Shown here: one piece after another, positions 25,800 to 37,096 of the stretch | How the letters are laid out: every line of letters starts with the position of its first letter | Position numbering within the stretch: position 1 is the stretch's first letter | Source of the DNA: Paramacrobiotus metropolitanus | Lineage: Eukaryota > Tardigrada > Eutardigrada > Parachela > Macrobiotidae | DNA length: 64,000 bases | Direction of reading: 5' to 3' | Assembly: GCF_019649055.1 (NCBI RefSeq) | Contig: NW_026570300.1 | Span: 124,001-188,000 of the forward strand | Made by a program: the position numbers and the translations under genes | The notes under the pieces: generated by a model | The model's database searches: none | Told to the model about the DNA's origin: nothing | What the model saw: only the letters and a program-made list of their open reading frames with translations

Positions 25800-25926
25800 T
25801 ACCGGTAAAATATTTCAGGCTTGGCATTTTCTGTGGTTATGTTTATGCTGCTCTCAAGCACGGGCATTTACTCGATCCCTGATTTAACCGGATAATAACT
25901 GTTTCGCCTTTTAAGTTGACTCCGAC

Positions 25927-27594
25927 ATGGGACACAGCGAGCCGGTTTCTCCAGCTCAGTTCGACCTAGCACCGTCCATCAGCAGTGTGTCAGTGAATCT
26001 GTACAATGCTGCCACCGAGCAGATACCAACGGGGAATTTAATGGTGTCGCCGCTGAGCATCATGTACTGTACGATGCTGGTGTTTCTGGGCTCCAAGGGC
26101 CAGACCCGCAACAATCTTTACACAGCTCTGGATTTCAATAAAGCGGCGAAGAATGGACAAGCCTCAAATGATGCGATCGTCGAAGCTTTTGCCGGTTTAA
26201 TGAACGCCATGAAAATTTCGGACAATGCAAATAAATCCGCGGAAGCCACCGGATCGCCGCGCCGTGGTGGTTCACGACAACGACAGGGCGATTCGCTCCA
26301 GTTGGCGTTGGCAAACGGTGTATGTGTAACTTGATTTAATTTACACAATGCATGTTATAATTAAAACGGTGATTAACATGTGATGTACCGCATTTAGCAT
26401 TTATCGCCAATTCATCATGTGCAGTTTTGTATGCGCGATGGTCGCTACAGGTGGCGCTGGGCAACGACGTAGGCATATCTAGCACAGATTGTGTAGAAGT
26501 ACTAATCAATTAAACATTTTCAAAAATTTATTAAACGCAATTTTATGCAGGTTTTTATCCGCAGTGGACTAAATTTGAAAAGCGAGTACGCCAATTTAGT
26601 GAGGACGAAACTAAAGGCAGACGTCCAGGAGAAAGACTTCAAAAACCAGAGCAACGCAGCGCGTCAAGATATCAACCGTTGGGTGGAGAACCATACCGCT
26701 GGCAAAATCAAGAACCTCCTTCCCCCAGGATCCGTCAAAAGTGAAACGCAAGCTATCCTGGCCAACGCTATCTACTTTAAAGCCTCGTGGGCCAATGCCT
26801 TTGAAACCGCCCGAACCACTGATGCCGAATTCACAAAATTGGACGGCACAACAGCCACGGTACGCATGATGCGTCAAACTGCGAAATGGAAGTATGCCGA
26901 TGACGATCGGCTGCAGCTTCAGTATCTGGAAATTCCGTACATAAACCGTGAAGCATCCATGCTGATCTTTCTGCCGAAACAGAAAAACGGTTTACGCGCA
27001 CTGGAGAAAGCGCTAACGGCGCAGGCTATGGAGGATTTAGCGGAAAGGTCATCGCGAAAATTGGTGAATTTGCAACTGCCAAAATTCAAAATGGAGAGCC
27101 AGTTTGATTTGAAAGACTTGCTGGAGAAAATCGGTGTGGAGGGCGTCTTTACCGATGATGCGGACTTGAGTGGTATCGTCAGCAATGGACCAAGACTGAA
27201 AGTCACGAAGGGTGTGCACAAGACGTTCATTGGTATGTCAATTATTGTTTTTAAAACCGAAGCGTTTACTATATTTTACAGTGAAAGAATCAATAACATA
27301 ATTATGCAGCCTGTAGTTAATTTCAGCAGGGCTGCGAATGAAAAATGCAAATTAATTTTACCGACACGGAAAGAACGTGGTTAACCTTCTATTTATTGGT
27401 TACAATTAGACATTGACGAAAAAGGAACCGAAGCGGCAGCTGCGAGTGCCTTGCAAGTGGGACGCGCGGCATCTGCTAGCCATGGGCCTAGCGAGATCCC
27501 CATCGAGTTTGTTGTCTACCATCCCTTCATCTATGCCATCCGGCATCATCCATCCAAAGCCATCCTGTTTTTGGGACGTCAGGAGAATTTTTGA
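25927..27594 (+). CDS. serpin 1, inhibitory type, 3 exons
   Basis: Exons 25927-26319, 26551-27232 and 27410-27594 (phases 0 and 1) give 419 residues. Serpins trap serine or cysteine proteases by inserting their reactive loop after cleavage. Conserved blocks present: [34 protein letters not shown], and the C-terminal HPF..AIRH..SKAILFLGR. The hinge is [12 protein letters not shown], with the small residues at P15-P9 needed for loop insertion, so it should be inhibitory. Counting from the hinge puts P1 at or next to the Arg-Ala of VGRAAS, which suggests a trypsin-like target; the assignment is uncertain by about one residue. No signal peptide is visible, so it may act inside the cell or leave unconventionally. 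An extra basic insertion ([14 protein letters not shown]) sits near the end of exon 1, in the helix C-D region, as in some clade-B serpins with nuclear or cofactor-binding loops. Confidence 0.92.
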
Positions 27595-28690
27595 CTCTTT
27601 TGCAAACATTTGTGGAATGTAATAATCGGGCTAACTGTTTGGCATCAAGGGTGTCCTGTTTCTTCGACAAAAATTGAGTATTCATCTTGACTATTTATAA
27701 AACCTTTTAAATTACGGTAGATTGAAAAGGAATTATTTCTAGCTTGCGGTAGGTTGCACTTAACGTAAACTAGATTGTGAAGGCCAAAATGTTTCCTGCC
27801 TGCCTGTATTTACGAGCTTTCCTAATACCAAATCTGCTTTCATTAAATTGTAAAATTTCTGCAACAGTCTGTATGAAGACAGTCGGAGTTAATTAGTTTA
27901 CAATCGCTATCTGCAGGCCTAGTGGTGAAATATGTAATACCTGTAACCTGTGTATTAGTAATTAGCGTAGAATTACAACCAGTACACTAATATTTACCGG
28001 CCATAAGGGAACCGTACGAGAAATATGACTCGATTACCGCAGGCTTTTCGCAGGGATTTCGGTCGATCCAGCACTAATTATAAAGAGCACATGCATACGT
28101 GTTTCGGTGGGCGTTGCATTATTTAAATACCGTAGAGGTACTTACAAGAGGTAGAAGTGAATATTTTGACAGTTACAGTAGTAATGTTTGTAATGTTACA
28201 ATAGTCCAGACTCCAGAGCAATGCTGTTTTTTTTGGATAAACAGCTGAATCCAGAATGACTTGCAGTTTGTACGGCAGGACAGCAAGTACGTTTACAGAC
28301 AGACCCACTAGTTACTGATTCTTGTTCCAGCTAACTTGCGAGTATTCATGTTCCGGCAGTCATGTTCTTTCAATCCTGACTACGGTATCTGTAGGTTTCC
28401 AGTGCGTAATACACGTTCTAGCAAACAGTTTCTAGTTTCTACTCACCGGTGCAAGAATTCCGACGATTTAACATCGATGCTGTGCGTGCATCTATGGAAG
28501 TACCGGTACGTTTGGAAAGTTGCATTTCTTCAAGACAACTGACTGTGGGCGTCATTCAGAAATCAATCCATGCTGCCTGAAACCAAAAGTCATTTCGATG
28601 CGAAGCGCTGATAAGTGCGGTTAAACGACCGACCAACTGGTAAATTACCGGTAGATTTTCCAGTTTTGCCACGAACATCCGGTTATTTTA
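27595..28690. other. intergenic between serpins 1 and 2
   Basis: No gene seen. The last 150 bases resemble the serpin 1 upstream region and belong to the serpin 2 promoter. Confidence 0.5.
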
Positions 28691-28696
28691 CTAGTA

Positions 28697-28740
28697 CACG
28701 CGAAGGTGGGACCTAAAAAAGCATCATCACCGCTATAAAT
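28697..28740 (+). promoter_or_regulatory. serpin 2 core promoter
   Basis: The same ACACGCGAAGGTGGG box as serpin 1, followed by CTATAAATA (TATA near 28733-28740), about 140 bases before the ATG. Flanking words also match the serpin 1 upstream region, showing that the promoter was duplicated with the gene. Confidence 0.5.
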
Positions 28741-28875
28741 ATCGGTCAAATTATTTCGGGTTTCTGATATTTCCGCCGTTAAATTTAATTCTTAGACGTG
28801 TCGGTCGGCGTTTACTATCTGGTATCTGGGATAACTTCGAATAACAGTTTTCTGACCCAACAAATCCGCTCCGAC

Positions 28876-30478
28876 ATGGGATCTAACGACCCGGCTTCTT
28901 CCGGTCAGTTTGATCTGACGCCGTCCATCAGCAGTGTGTCAGTGAACCTGTACAATGCTGCCACCGCTCAGATACCAACGGGAATTTAACGGTGTCGCCG
29001 CTGAGCATCATGTACTGTACAATGCTGGTGTTTCTGGGCGCCAAGGGCAAGACCCGGAGTAATCTTTACACTGCGCTCGAGTTCAGTAAAGCCGCGAAGA
29101 ATGGACAAGCCTCAAATGATGTGATCGTTGACGCTTTTGCCGGCTTAATCAACGCCATGAAAATCTCGGACACTGTGAACAAATCGGTGGACCCCACCGG
29201 ATCGCCGCGACGCGGTGGGTCATGGCAACGACAAGGCGATTCGATGCAGTTGGCGCTGGCTAACGGTGTATGTGTAACTTTATTTCTTAGAATAGTGCTT
29301 TAAAAATTCATGATGCCCAGTTATATGCAGGCTGCATAACCAGTAGTCCTACAGTCGGCGCTGGATAATGGCGTGGGCCAATTTAGCACAAATTGTGTAC
29401 TGATTAATTTAGCATTTTCAAGGATTTAATATACGCAGTTATATGCAGGTTTTATTCGCAATGGGCTAAATCTGAAAATCAGTTACGCCAATTTGGTAAA
29501 GACCAAGCTAAAGGCAGACGTCCAGGAAAAAGACTTTAAAAACCAGAGCAATGCCGCGCGTCAGGATATTAATCGTTGGGTGGAGAACCATACCGCTGGC
29601 AAAATCAAGGACCTCCTCCCACCGGGGTCTGTCGACGGCCAGACGCAAGCCCTCCTGGCCAATGCCATCTACTTTAAAGCGTCATGGGATAGTGCCTTTG
29701 CAACCACCAGTACTACTGATGCCTTATTCACAAAACTGGACGGCACAGCAGCGACGGTACGGATGATGCGGCAGGTAGCGAAATGGAACTACGTCGATCA
29801 CGAGCGACTGCAGATCCAGTATCTGGAAATTCCGTACATGGACCGTGAAGCATCGATGCTGATCTATCTGCCGAAACAGAAAAATGGCTTACGCGCACTG
29901 GAAAAAGCGCTGACGGCGCAAGCCATGCAGGAGCTGGCCGAAAGGTCATCCCGCCAACAGGTCAAACTTCGCCTGCCAAAATTTAAAGTGGACAGCCAGT
30001 TTGATTTAAAGGACATGCTGGAGATTATTGGTGTGCAGGACGTTTTCACCAACGATGCGGACTTAAGCGAAATCGTCAGTCCGTCAGTCAGCAGTGGGCG
30101 AAGGCTGAAAATCACGAAGGGTTTCCACAAAACGTTTATTGGTATGCCAATCTTTTAAACAAAATAAAAGATTTACTTTTTCTTATACTACGTACGCAGT
30201 ATGTTGTTAATCCATCCGGGATTCTAATGAAAAACGAAAATTAATTGTACCGACATGGCTAGAATGCAGTTGACCCTTTTATTTATCGCTTAGACGTTGA
30301 CGAAAAAGGAACCGAAGCGGCTGCTGCCAGTGCTTTAATAATGGGATGGGGGACATCTGCGAGTCATGGGCCTATCGAGATCCCCATCGATTTTATTGTC
30401 GACCATCCCTTTGTCTACGTCATCCGACATAATCCGTCCAAAGCCATCTTGTTTATGGGACGTCAAGAAAAGTTTTGA
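28876..30478 (+). CDS. serpin 2, frame broken by two homopolymer indels
   Basis: Exons about 28876-29267, 29449-30141 and 30294-30478. It is close to serpin 1 throughout (same start region, same basic insertion GSPRRGG, same hinge [12 protein letters not shown]). Two single-base losses relative to serpin 1 break the frame: a G run near 28980-28982, giving an early stop after IPTG, and a T run at the start of exon 2 (29451-29454). Alternatively, donor use two bases earlier would rescue the second. If both are consensus errors the product would be about 423 residues; if real, this is a recent pseudogene, but the rest of the frame is undamaged. The loop after the hinge reads [13 protein letters not shown], different from serpin 1, so its target would differ. 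A four-residue insertion (SPSVSS region) lies before the last conserved block of exon 2. No signal peptide. Confidence 0.85.
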
Positions 30479-32062
30479 GACTATTGGAATAGTTCCGTTA
30501 ACTGCCGTCGCATCAGACGTGTTCTGATTGTTTGTCAAAAATTAAAGACCTGTGCCGTTTAGCTACAAAAAGTATTTGGTTGATTGTACTTGGTAGCCGC
30601 TTATCGTATGAACGACTAGCAAGACAATCGACACGGACCGAACGAATAAAGGTTACCGTTACGCAGCTCCGAAATGGCACTGCTCATACTGGACGGTTAG
30701 ATATTAAAACGGTTATAATAATACTAACGGTACTTCCCAAAAGCATTGGTTTTCGATGGGATATTATCAATGCAAGCAAGATGCATACATATCCCTCGTA
30801 CATGTCTAACGCTTTTGCCGATTCCGGGTTCCAGTAATTTTAATGTTATCCCGAGTTTGTCATGGTTTATGCCCGTATTACATAGGAGTTGATGGTTTTA
30901 TTTGGTTTTCGTATAATCAAGGATTGTGTTCCGTAATAATTGGAAGAATACACGTCAGTGTCTTTCGCTTAAGCGTCTGGATTCTGCAGCCCTGGAGTAG
31001 AATGATTACCGCCTACAATTCTACGGGTAGGTACTTAATACGCCTCCACTCCGGACCCATGGCTGATGCTTGGATGACATCATGACCATCCGTGATGCCG
31101 GAGCGCCCCTCACGCGAAAACGGTTTTGTATATTTCAGTTTTAACACCGAATCATAACTCTATACTTTAGTTTAACTTTGCAGCTTGCGCATTGTCGGAG
31201 GAATACAGTGGCGAACACAAAAAAATTTACTGGAAACCGCTCGGTCTTGTTAAAATCTTCAGAGAAATATTATGAGAGAAACGGTCCCATCGGTCGCTGA
31301 AAGCGAAGTTGCCACTATACTACGAAATTTTCTGACAGCATATTATGTTAAATACAGTGACGAACACATAACATGAAATGGATTGCAATCACTGTTATAT
31401 CATTCTCAACTGACGATCGACTATGCGAGATCTATACGCTACCAGTTAATTGTGACTGGTATACGTTTTCTTAAGAAATAGATGAATCTTGTAAATGTAA
31501 TAAGGCGCTGAATACTTAGCGGTGTTTAAAAAAAGCAACCCCGATATTGTAATGGCTGATTCATCTGCTTTGATTGTCCAAGTGAATGCATTGTTATTTT
31601 TGCCATACACTTTTCATATGAAAGCGGTTTCTATAAGGTTTAAAGTCAGCATACTTTGTACATCAAACAATGCATGCGGTTGTGCAGCTGTAAGCGTATC
31701 TCGAGTCTGTAGAACGAACACGTGTGACCCGGGCTGATTCTCACAAAAGAACCACAAGCACCGAAATGCTAAAAAACATGTAGCTGCATTAATCAGTTTA
31801 TTAGTCTTCATCCTTATTGCTCAAATAATACTCTGGCTTCTTAGAATAATTTTGCTGCATCAACGAAGCACGAGCTACCCCATTCAGGAATATCAGCCCT
31901 GTCATTGTCACGTGATCACTAGACTGCGCAGCGAATCTCCACTACCGTTCAAGTACGCACAAATGTGCCGTAATATATTAAAGGGAAACCTACTACGGAG
32001 ATTTAGCGGCAAATAATTTAGTTCTTTCTCTGTCTTCCAGGAAACCAAATACACCCACGAAA
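30479..32062. other. intergenic, no confident gene
   Basis: Contains a 101-codon plus-strand frame (30532-30837) directly after serpin 2 and others below 85 codons. None resembles a known family. A 5' UTR acceptor (tctgtcttccag) ends near 32040, just before the first small peptide gene. Confidence 0.4.
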
Positions 32063-32293
32063 ATGAAGAGTATGTGTTGGAAATACTGTCTTGTGTTTAT
32101 CCTGTTTGTCCTTTTTCACGGACAAGCTGATGCGGACAACAGAGAGAGGATATGTGCCAATATGTACTGTAGATGGTGTACGGGTGGATCAGTACCAAGA
32201 TGGCCATGGCTGTGTGGTGGTCGATACCAGCAGATTTGTACGTGCAATCCCGTCAGTCCGATTGATAATCCCGGTGGCTTCGATGTTGGGTAA
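32063..32293 (+). CDS. secreted cysteine-rich peptide 1
   Basis: 76 residues. A hydrophobic signal peptide (about residues 1-24, core CLVFILFVLF, cleavage near QADA) is followed by a mature peptide of about 50 residues with six cysteines, ending in CTC and the tail GGFDVG. The cysteine spacing is looser than in the other three family members. The tail D-V-G before the stop is shared with them, which makes a common origin likely. A strong pyrimidine-rich acceptor lies 20-odd bases upstream of the ATG, so the 5' UTR is probably spliced. It sits between serpins in the cluster. Defence peptide is the likeliest role; there is no direct evidence. Confidence 0.65.
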   Translation: MKSMCWKYCLVFILFVLFHGQADADNRERICANMYCRWCTGGSVPRWPWLCGGRYQQICTCNPVSPIDNPGGFDVG

Positions 32294-33819
32294 CGGAGAC
32301 TGTTACCTGTCCTCGAAACAGCAAATTTCTTGCTAGTCTGGAGTGGAATAATGCTAGCTCTTGATATCCACTTACTTCGATTTCAATAGAATATCGGCGT
32401 TCGTCTACTGCCGCAATAGATTTTTATGGCAAAACTGTCTTACGGCATATCGTTCACTACCGAGTTTAGCGTCGTCTATGCTACGAATCCATAAAAATTT
32501 TTGTGGCTAGGGTGGTGCTGTGCTGCTGCTATGTTTACTGCGAATCTCTCCATATTAACCTTTACTTTTTAATTTTGTACGCAATAGGCAATTTTTTATA
32601 CTGTGCAGTGTCCAGCTTTTTATACGTATCATCTTGATGTCAGTCAGTAAAAGCACAATTTGATTGGACACGGTGTTATTAAACTTCATTGAAAGACCTG
32701 ATGTTTGCTTGACGTGCTACCAAACAATTGAGTAAACAAAATTTGTGTGACCTTTCCACCCTTTTCCTTGATCGAGTAAGTACGTGCCACTAATTCAGGA
32801 TCAGTCTGGTTCATTGAGGGTTTGCGGCTACTGCAAGTAACGGCTCAGGGGAAACAAATTAATAAAAACTTTCCAGTGCACTTTATAATAGGTATGTACA
32901 GTAATTATATTGCTTTTCCATTATCTTTGCATTTGCATGAGATATGTGTTTCTTCAGCTGAATTACTTCAGCGAAATAAGTGTATTCGTCGTAAGAACAT
33001 GCCGAATTGTCTCACTTTGACAAATCCGATCATCCTAAAGTATCGTAGATTTCTTGTCGATGCCACATTAACTATCATGTGTCCACTGAACATTGTCAAG
33101 AAGTCGAATAAACCGGCTAGAAATTGTTGTATAGAAACTTCCTTGCCGATTGCCGATACATTGTTAAGCCCGATGTTTACCCACACTAAAAGTTTTCATT
33201 GTTGGAGAGATGTGTTGCCACACGACAAAGGCAGAGACACTGCAACAGGTGCCATGACTTGACACTTTTTTTTCTTATGTTCTCGTTACAAAACAGAACC
33301 AAATATTTAAGAATATGCGGTCTTGCTCATTTAAAATTACACTGGACACCAAGTGAACGTTTTTTTACTTTTTAGCATGCCTGGTGCACTCCTTTATTCT
33401 AGGTGCTTGCACATTGTTACATTGCCCAGGCCGTCCCGGTTAGCCAGTGCCGACTCGGCAAAATATTGTTCCATTATCCGGCCGGCAAAACGTTTCTGTT
33501 GGAGTTTGCAAGCACAAAAAGGCTTGCTCGACAACAATGCGCACCCTCCAAACAACAAATAACCAGTCAGGTGACAACAAAGTAAACACACCGGTATAAG
33601 GCTTTTTACAGGTGGTGTACTTAATTGTGTTCATTATATTAATTTGTCGAAGTGAGCAGTTACAGTAGCCAAACTCCGTCGGTACAACATATTTGTACGT
33701 AGTCTCTGTGAGCAAAATAATAACGCCTTCACTTTTGAAATGTAGCAGTCGCGGTGTTTTAGAGTTCTACGTTTGCTTTTCCAGACAAGACACTTCAAGA
33801 CCCTGACCGCAGGATAAAA
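32294..33819. other. intergenic, unassigned open frames
   Basis: A 146-codon plus-strand frame (32822-33262, non-ATG start) and several overlapping frames near 33350-33715 are open. I recognise no domain and see no clear splice signals. An acceptor (gcttttccag) ends near 33783, just before the second peptide gene. Confidence 0.35.
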
Positions 33820-34053
33820 ATGGAAAGCCGGTCCTGGCCGTATTTCGTTATATTGTTGACCGTATCCGTCATGCTACAGGGCCGAGCTGATGCGAGGAAC
33901 GGCACCCCCTTGAACGTTTGCGCAACGTTTTGCGGCGACGGATGCCAGAAAGCCATAGGGCCCAATGGATATTACACATACGGCGTCTGTGGAAATTTAC
34001 TCTTTCGCTATTGTCAGTGCAAGATTAATTCGGTTCCTAGTGACATTGGCTAA
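33820..34053 (+). CDS. secreted cysteine-rich peptide 2, defensin-like
   Basis: 77 residues. Signal peptide about 1-25 (core YFVILLTVSVMLQ, ending GRADA). The mature part has six cysteines as C-x3-C-x3-C ... G-x-C ... C-x-C. The C-x3-C, G-x-C and C-x-C elements are those of the cysteine-stabilised alpha-beta fold of arthropod and mollusc defensins, although C1-C2 are closer than usual. It ends SVPSDIG. A Gly-Tyr-rich loop (NGYYTYG) separates C3 and C4. A 5' UTR acceptor lies about 35 bases upstream. Related to peptides 3 and 4 nearby. Antimicrobial function is inferred from the pattern only. Confidence 0.7.
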   Translation: MESRSWPYFVILLTVSVMLQGRADARNGTPLNVCATFCGDGCQKAIGPNGYYTYGVCGNLLFRYCQCKINSVPSDIG

Positions 34054-34469
34054 CGCACGAGTATATATCTATCAGTGTTGTTGCACGCAAAGATAGTCCC
34101 AGAAACACATACAGTAATCATTTTTGTCAGTGCTGCATTAATCGTGTGCCCATATGGAGCGGACTGAAAATTAAAATATTCTCTGAAGAATCGCCAGATC
34201 GAAATTTTACGGTAAAGCATACCAGAATCGCTTTATTGAGAATCTTGAATCATGACACCAAAGTAGCGATCACGCCATGATAAGAACACAAGGGCTTCAG
34301 CAGAAAGCAATAAGTTGGACAACAGCCGATTTTACGTAAACATTTCTAGCTAGCGACTGCCCACATTTTCTCGCGTAGCCTATGCATTTTGTAAGTATTT
34401 TAATGGCTCTTTAACCGACTTCGCACGTTGCTAACCGCGTGACCTAATGTTGCCTCAATCAGCCCAGTC
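34054..34469. other. intergenic between two convergent peptide genes
   Basis: About 400 bases holding the two 3' UTRs. Nothing else seen. Confidence 0.4.
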
Positions 34470-34691
34470 CTAACCAACGTCTACACCAACGGTACCGCAT
34501 CCACACTGTTGCTTCAGGAAGGAGCCGCAAAATCCGCCAAAGAAGTATGAACCGTATTGATTTCGTCCACCGGCATTCTGGCATCGATCGCTGCAGGTGT
34601 AACCACAAAACCATGCTTGCCCGCCCACTTGGCCCTGAACAAGGGCGAACGCAAGACACACGACAAAGCAGATCACAAGTGTATTTTTCAT
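34470..34691 (-). CDS. secreted cysteine-rich peptide 3, defensin-like
   Basis: 73 residues on the minus strand; the ATG at 34691 is chosen because a classic signal peptide (KNTLVICFVVCLAFALVQG) follows at once, while an in-frame ATG 54 bases upstream would bury it. The mature part has C-x3-C-x3-C ... GGFC ... C-x-C and a Gly/Tyr/Phe-rich loop, and ends VGVDVG. It is convergent with peptide 2. AG directly precedes the start codon region, so the 5' UTR may be spliced there. Confidence 0.7.
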   Translation of the reverse strand: MKNTLVICFVVCLAFALVQGQVGGQAWFCGYTCSDRCQNAGGRNQYGSYFFGGFCGSFLKQQCGCGTVGVDVG

Positions 34692-36796
34692 TCTAGCCAA
34701 TGGACAATGTTTACTACCTGTCGTGTAAATGTGATAGCTACCCAAGATTTTCTATGCTTTGTGGCACACATCTTCGCAGCAAGGTTTTCTCGTTTTTATA
34801 CGGCGGCAAGGCCCGGCAAAAACGTTCACGTGCCGACAAAAGCCGGGTTTTTGGCTCGCTTAGACAAGAACAAGGTGATATCAGCAGAGTTTCTATTCAT
34901 GACGTAGGCTGAATAATGCCTGTTTACATTGCTTTATTATCGTTCCATTTTTCGGTATTGTTGTCAAGACCTCGATAATAAATTGTTTGGAAATCACGCG
35001 ACAGAGTTTTGCAGCGGTTTTGCAAACACAGCATCTGGAAGCCTAGCATGACATTCAATAGGTCACAGACTCACTGATACTGGCGCGTCCAGTAAACGTA
35101 GAGTAGTAGTTGTCTTCAACATGATTGTAGGGGGATGTTCCGGGTCTTTTATTGTAAATGTGCTGTATCGGCACTGCGTATTTTTAACGCCCGTGATCAA
35201 CAACGGAAGAAAAGTATTCCGAGTAAACACAGCTTCTAACAATGGCAGGGACTACTGCGTAGCAGTGTAGGTTGTGCATCGATGCAAGAAAAACGAATAA
35301 TTTTTGCTACACTGAACTGTACTCCGTCTTGCGGTCTGATGTTACTCGTTGTGGTGTCGGCGACATTATACTAGGTATGCATGGCGTCGATGGCGATTTC
35401 TTCGTCGTTGAAACAAAAGGAAACCGAAGTATGGACCCAACAATCTCACGCTCTTAATTCGAAGCATGGAAGCGTAATGGGAGATAACTGTTAAATATTA
35501 TAGTTGTTATGAAATAATTGACTCCGCGGGATTGGTTGCCGTAATATAACTGTTGGGTTGGGTGCAACAAATTTTTTATTTGGATTCCAAATAGATAGTG
35601 CAATGGCGTATGTATCAAGATTACAGACTCTGCATGTGCGTTGCCATTAAGTTGGAAGCATCAATAAGTTGTTACCTCAAAATCTTCAGAATAGTTTTAC
35701 GGATCGTATTTTGCCGTCAGAATTGCATGTTCCTCGCATTTACTTTCCTTCTTTATTCTTGTCCAGTTTGCTTTGCTTGAAGCTAATTATATAAACCTTT
35801 TTCTCAGGAACTCTGTGCCTTATGCACTATTGTACACACAGCTAATAAACGTTTTGCGATGACCTTGCGTTATGTTGCTCTTTTACCGACTCTACCAACT
35901 GTGATCATCCACTGGACCGCACTCGTTTGTTCTATTCCCTATTTTTATTTTCCTTTTTATTAGCTTTCACCAACCAGCTTTTCATTCGTTGCACTGGTTC
36001 TTGACCGTATGCTAACGGTAACATGAACTCTCATATGCCGGTTACAAAGCGCACACTGCCTCACGAGTGTATTTACATCATTTCCAACGTCTATGGCTGA
36101 ATTCTATACAATAAAAAAGCTTAATATATAAATTTAAATGCAGAATACCAGATAGTCGGCATAAAAAAAGCAGTGCCTTAGGCGATCTTACCATTCTTCG
36201 ATACTGTTATTTGGCTACTTCGTATATGTATTTCCATCGACGTTGGCTGTTAGTGGGCTTATAAAAGTTTGAACAGTCGCGCGTTAAGCGAAATCTGTTA
36301 AGGGCGAATAATGTTCAATTACAGTACAATACATACTGTTCGTGTAAACCTAAAGTACTCGGGTAGTACAGAGTCATCGGGAATTTTCTTTGCATCGCTT
36401 ATTGATTCGACCCAGCTAATGATGTTACCTCAAAATCATTTTTCAGCACTAATGTGACCCCGTTGATAGAATCGATAATCATGCATTACAGCCATTATTG
36501 GCAGCCACAGGCATTTATAGACCACACTTTACCAGGTTAGCATCAGTCTGGCTATCTAGAATCGTAATCGGAAGGTACAGAGTATGATACTCTAAATTAT
36601 CTGGCAATTTGCAGACAACAAACTTAACACAATGTGAATTACGCCAATGCAAAAGGTTCTGCCATAAGATGGTCAAATTCTGCCGCAGTTATACGAAGGT
36701 TCAAACGTAATTCATAAGTAGAGGTTGATTTACAGAGTACTGTAAAGCGGTGAAAGGTCCAATTGGCGCATCACTTCTCGGTGGAATCACCGTCAT
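34692..36796. other. intergenic, no gene seen
   Basis: About 2.1 kb. Only short unrecognised frames (60-116 codons) occur. Promoters of the third peptide gene should lie at its left edge. Confidence 0.4.
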
Positions 36797-37096
36797 CTAG
36801 CGGCCAATGTCCGCTCCACCAGCAAGACAAGGACATGCACAGGTACAACCTGTGGAAGCAGTACTGGCACTATAATAACACTGACAAGTTTGTCCAAAGT
36901 ATCCTCCACATGACCCGCTGTTGAAGTATCCCTTTTGCCCCATCGTTCTTTTGCACCGGTCATTGCAGTCGCTATCGCCTCTCGAATTTGCACAGTTGCC
37001 GGCTGTACCGTCATATATCCCCGCAGCAAGGTTTGCGAAGACGACGAGTATCGTGAGCATGAGCACAGCAAAATAAATGCACAATGTGTTATTCAT
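36797..37096 (-). CDS. secreted cysteine-rich peptide 4, defensin-like with Cys-rich tail
   Basis: 99 residues. Signal peptide about 1-25 (core YFAVLMLTILVVFANLAAG). The mature domain has the fullest CSalpha-beta-like pattern of the family: C-x7-C-x3-C (CNDRC), a GQKGYFNSGSC loop with G-x-C, then C-x-C (CQC). It then has a Ser/Thr linker and a second Cys cluster (CTCACPC) absent from the others, and ends GGADIGR. Minus strand, last peptide before serpin 3. The resemblance to invertebrate defensins is in the spacing; no search was run. Confidence 0.7.
   Translation of the reverse strand: MNNTLCIYFAVLMLTILVVFANLAAGIYDGTAGNCANSRGDSDCNDRCKRTMGQKGYFNSGSCGGYFGQTCQCYYSASTASTGCTCACPCLAGGADIGR

Noticed and set aside
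28876-30478. Calling serpin 2 a pseudogene
   Set aside because: Only two homopolymer indels and no other damage; the same error type affects DLAT and RMND1, so the gene call was kept.
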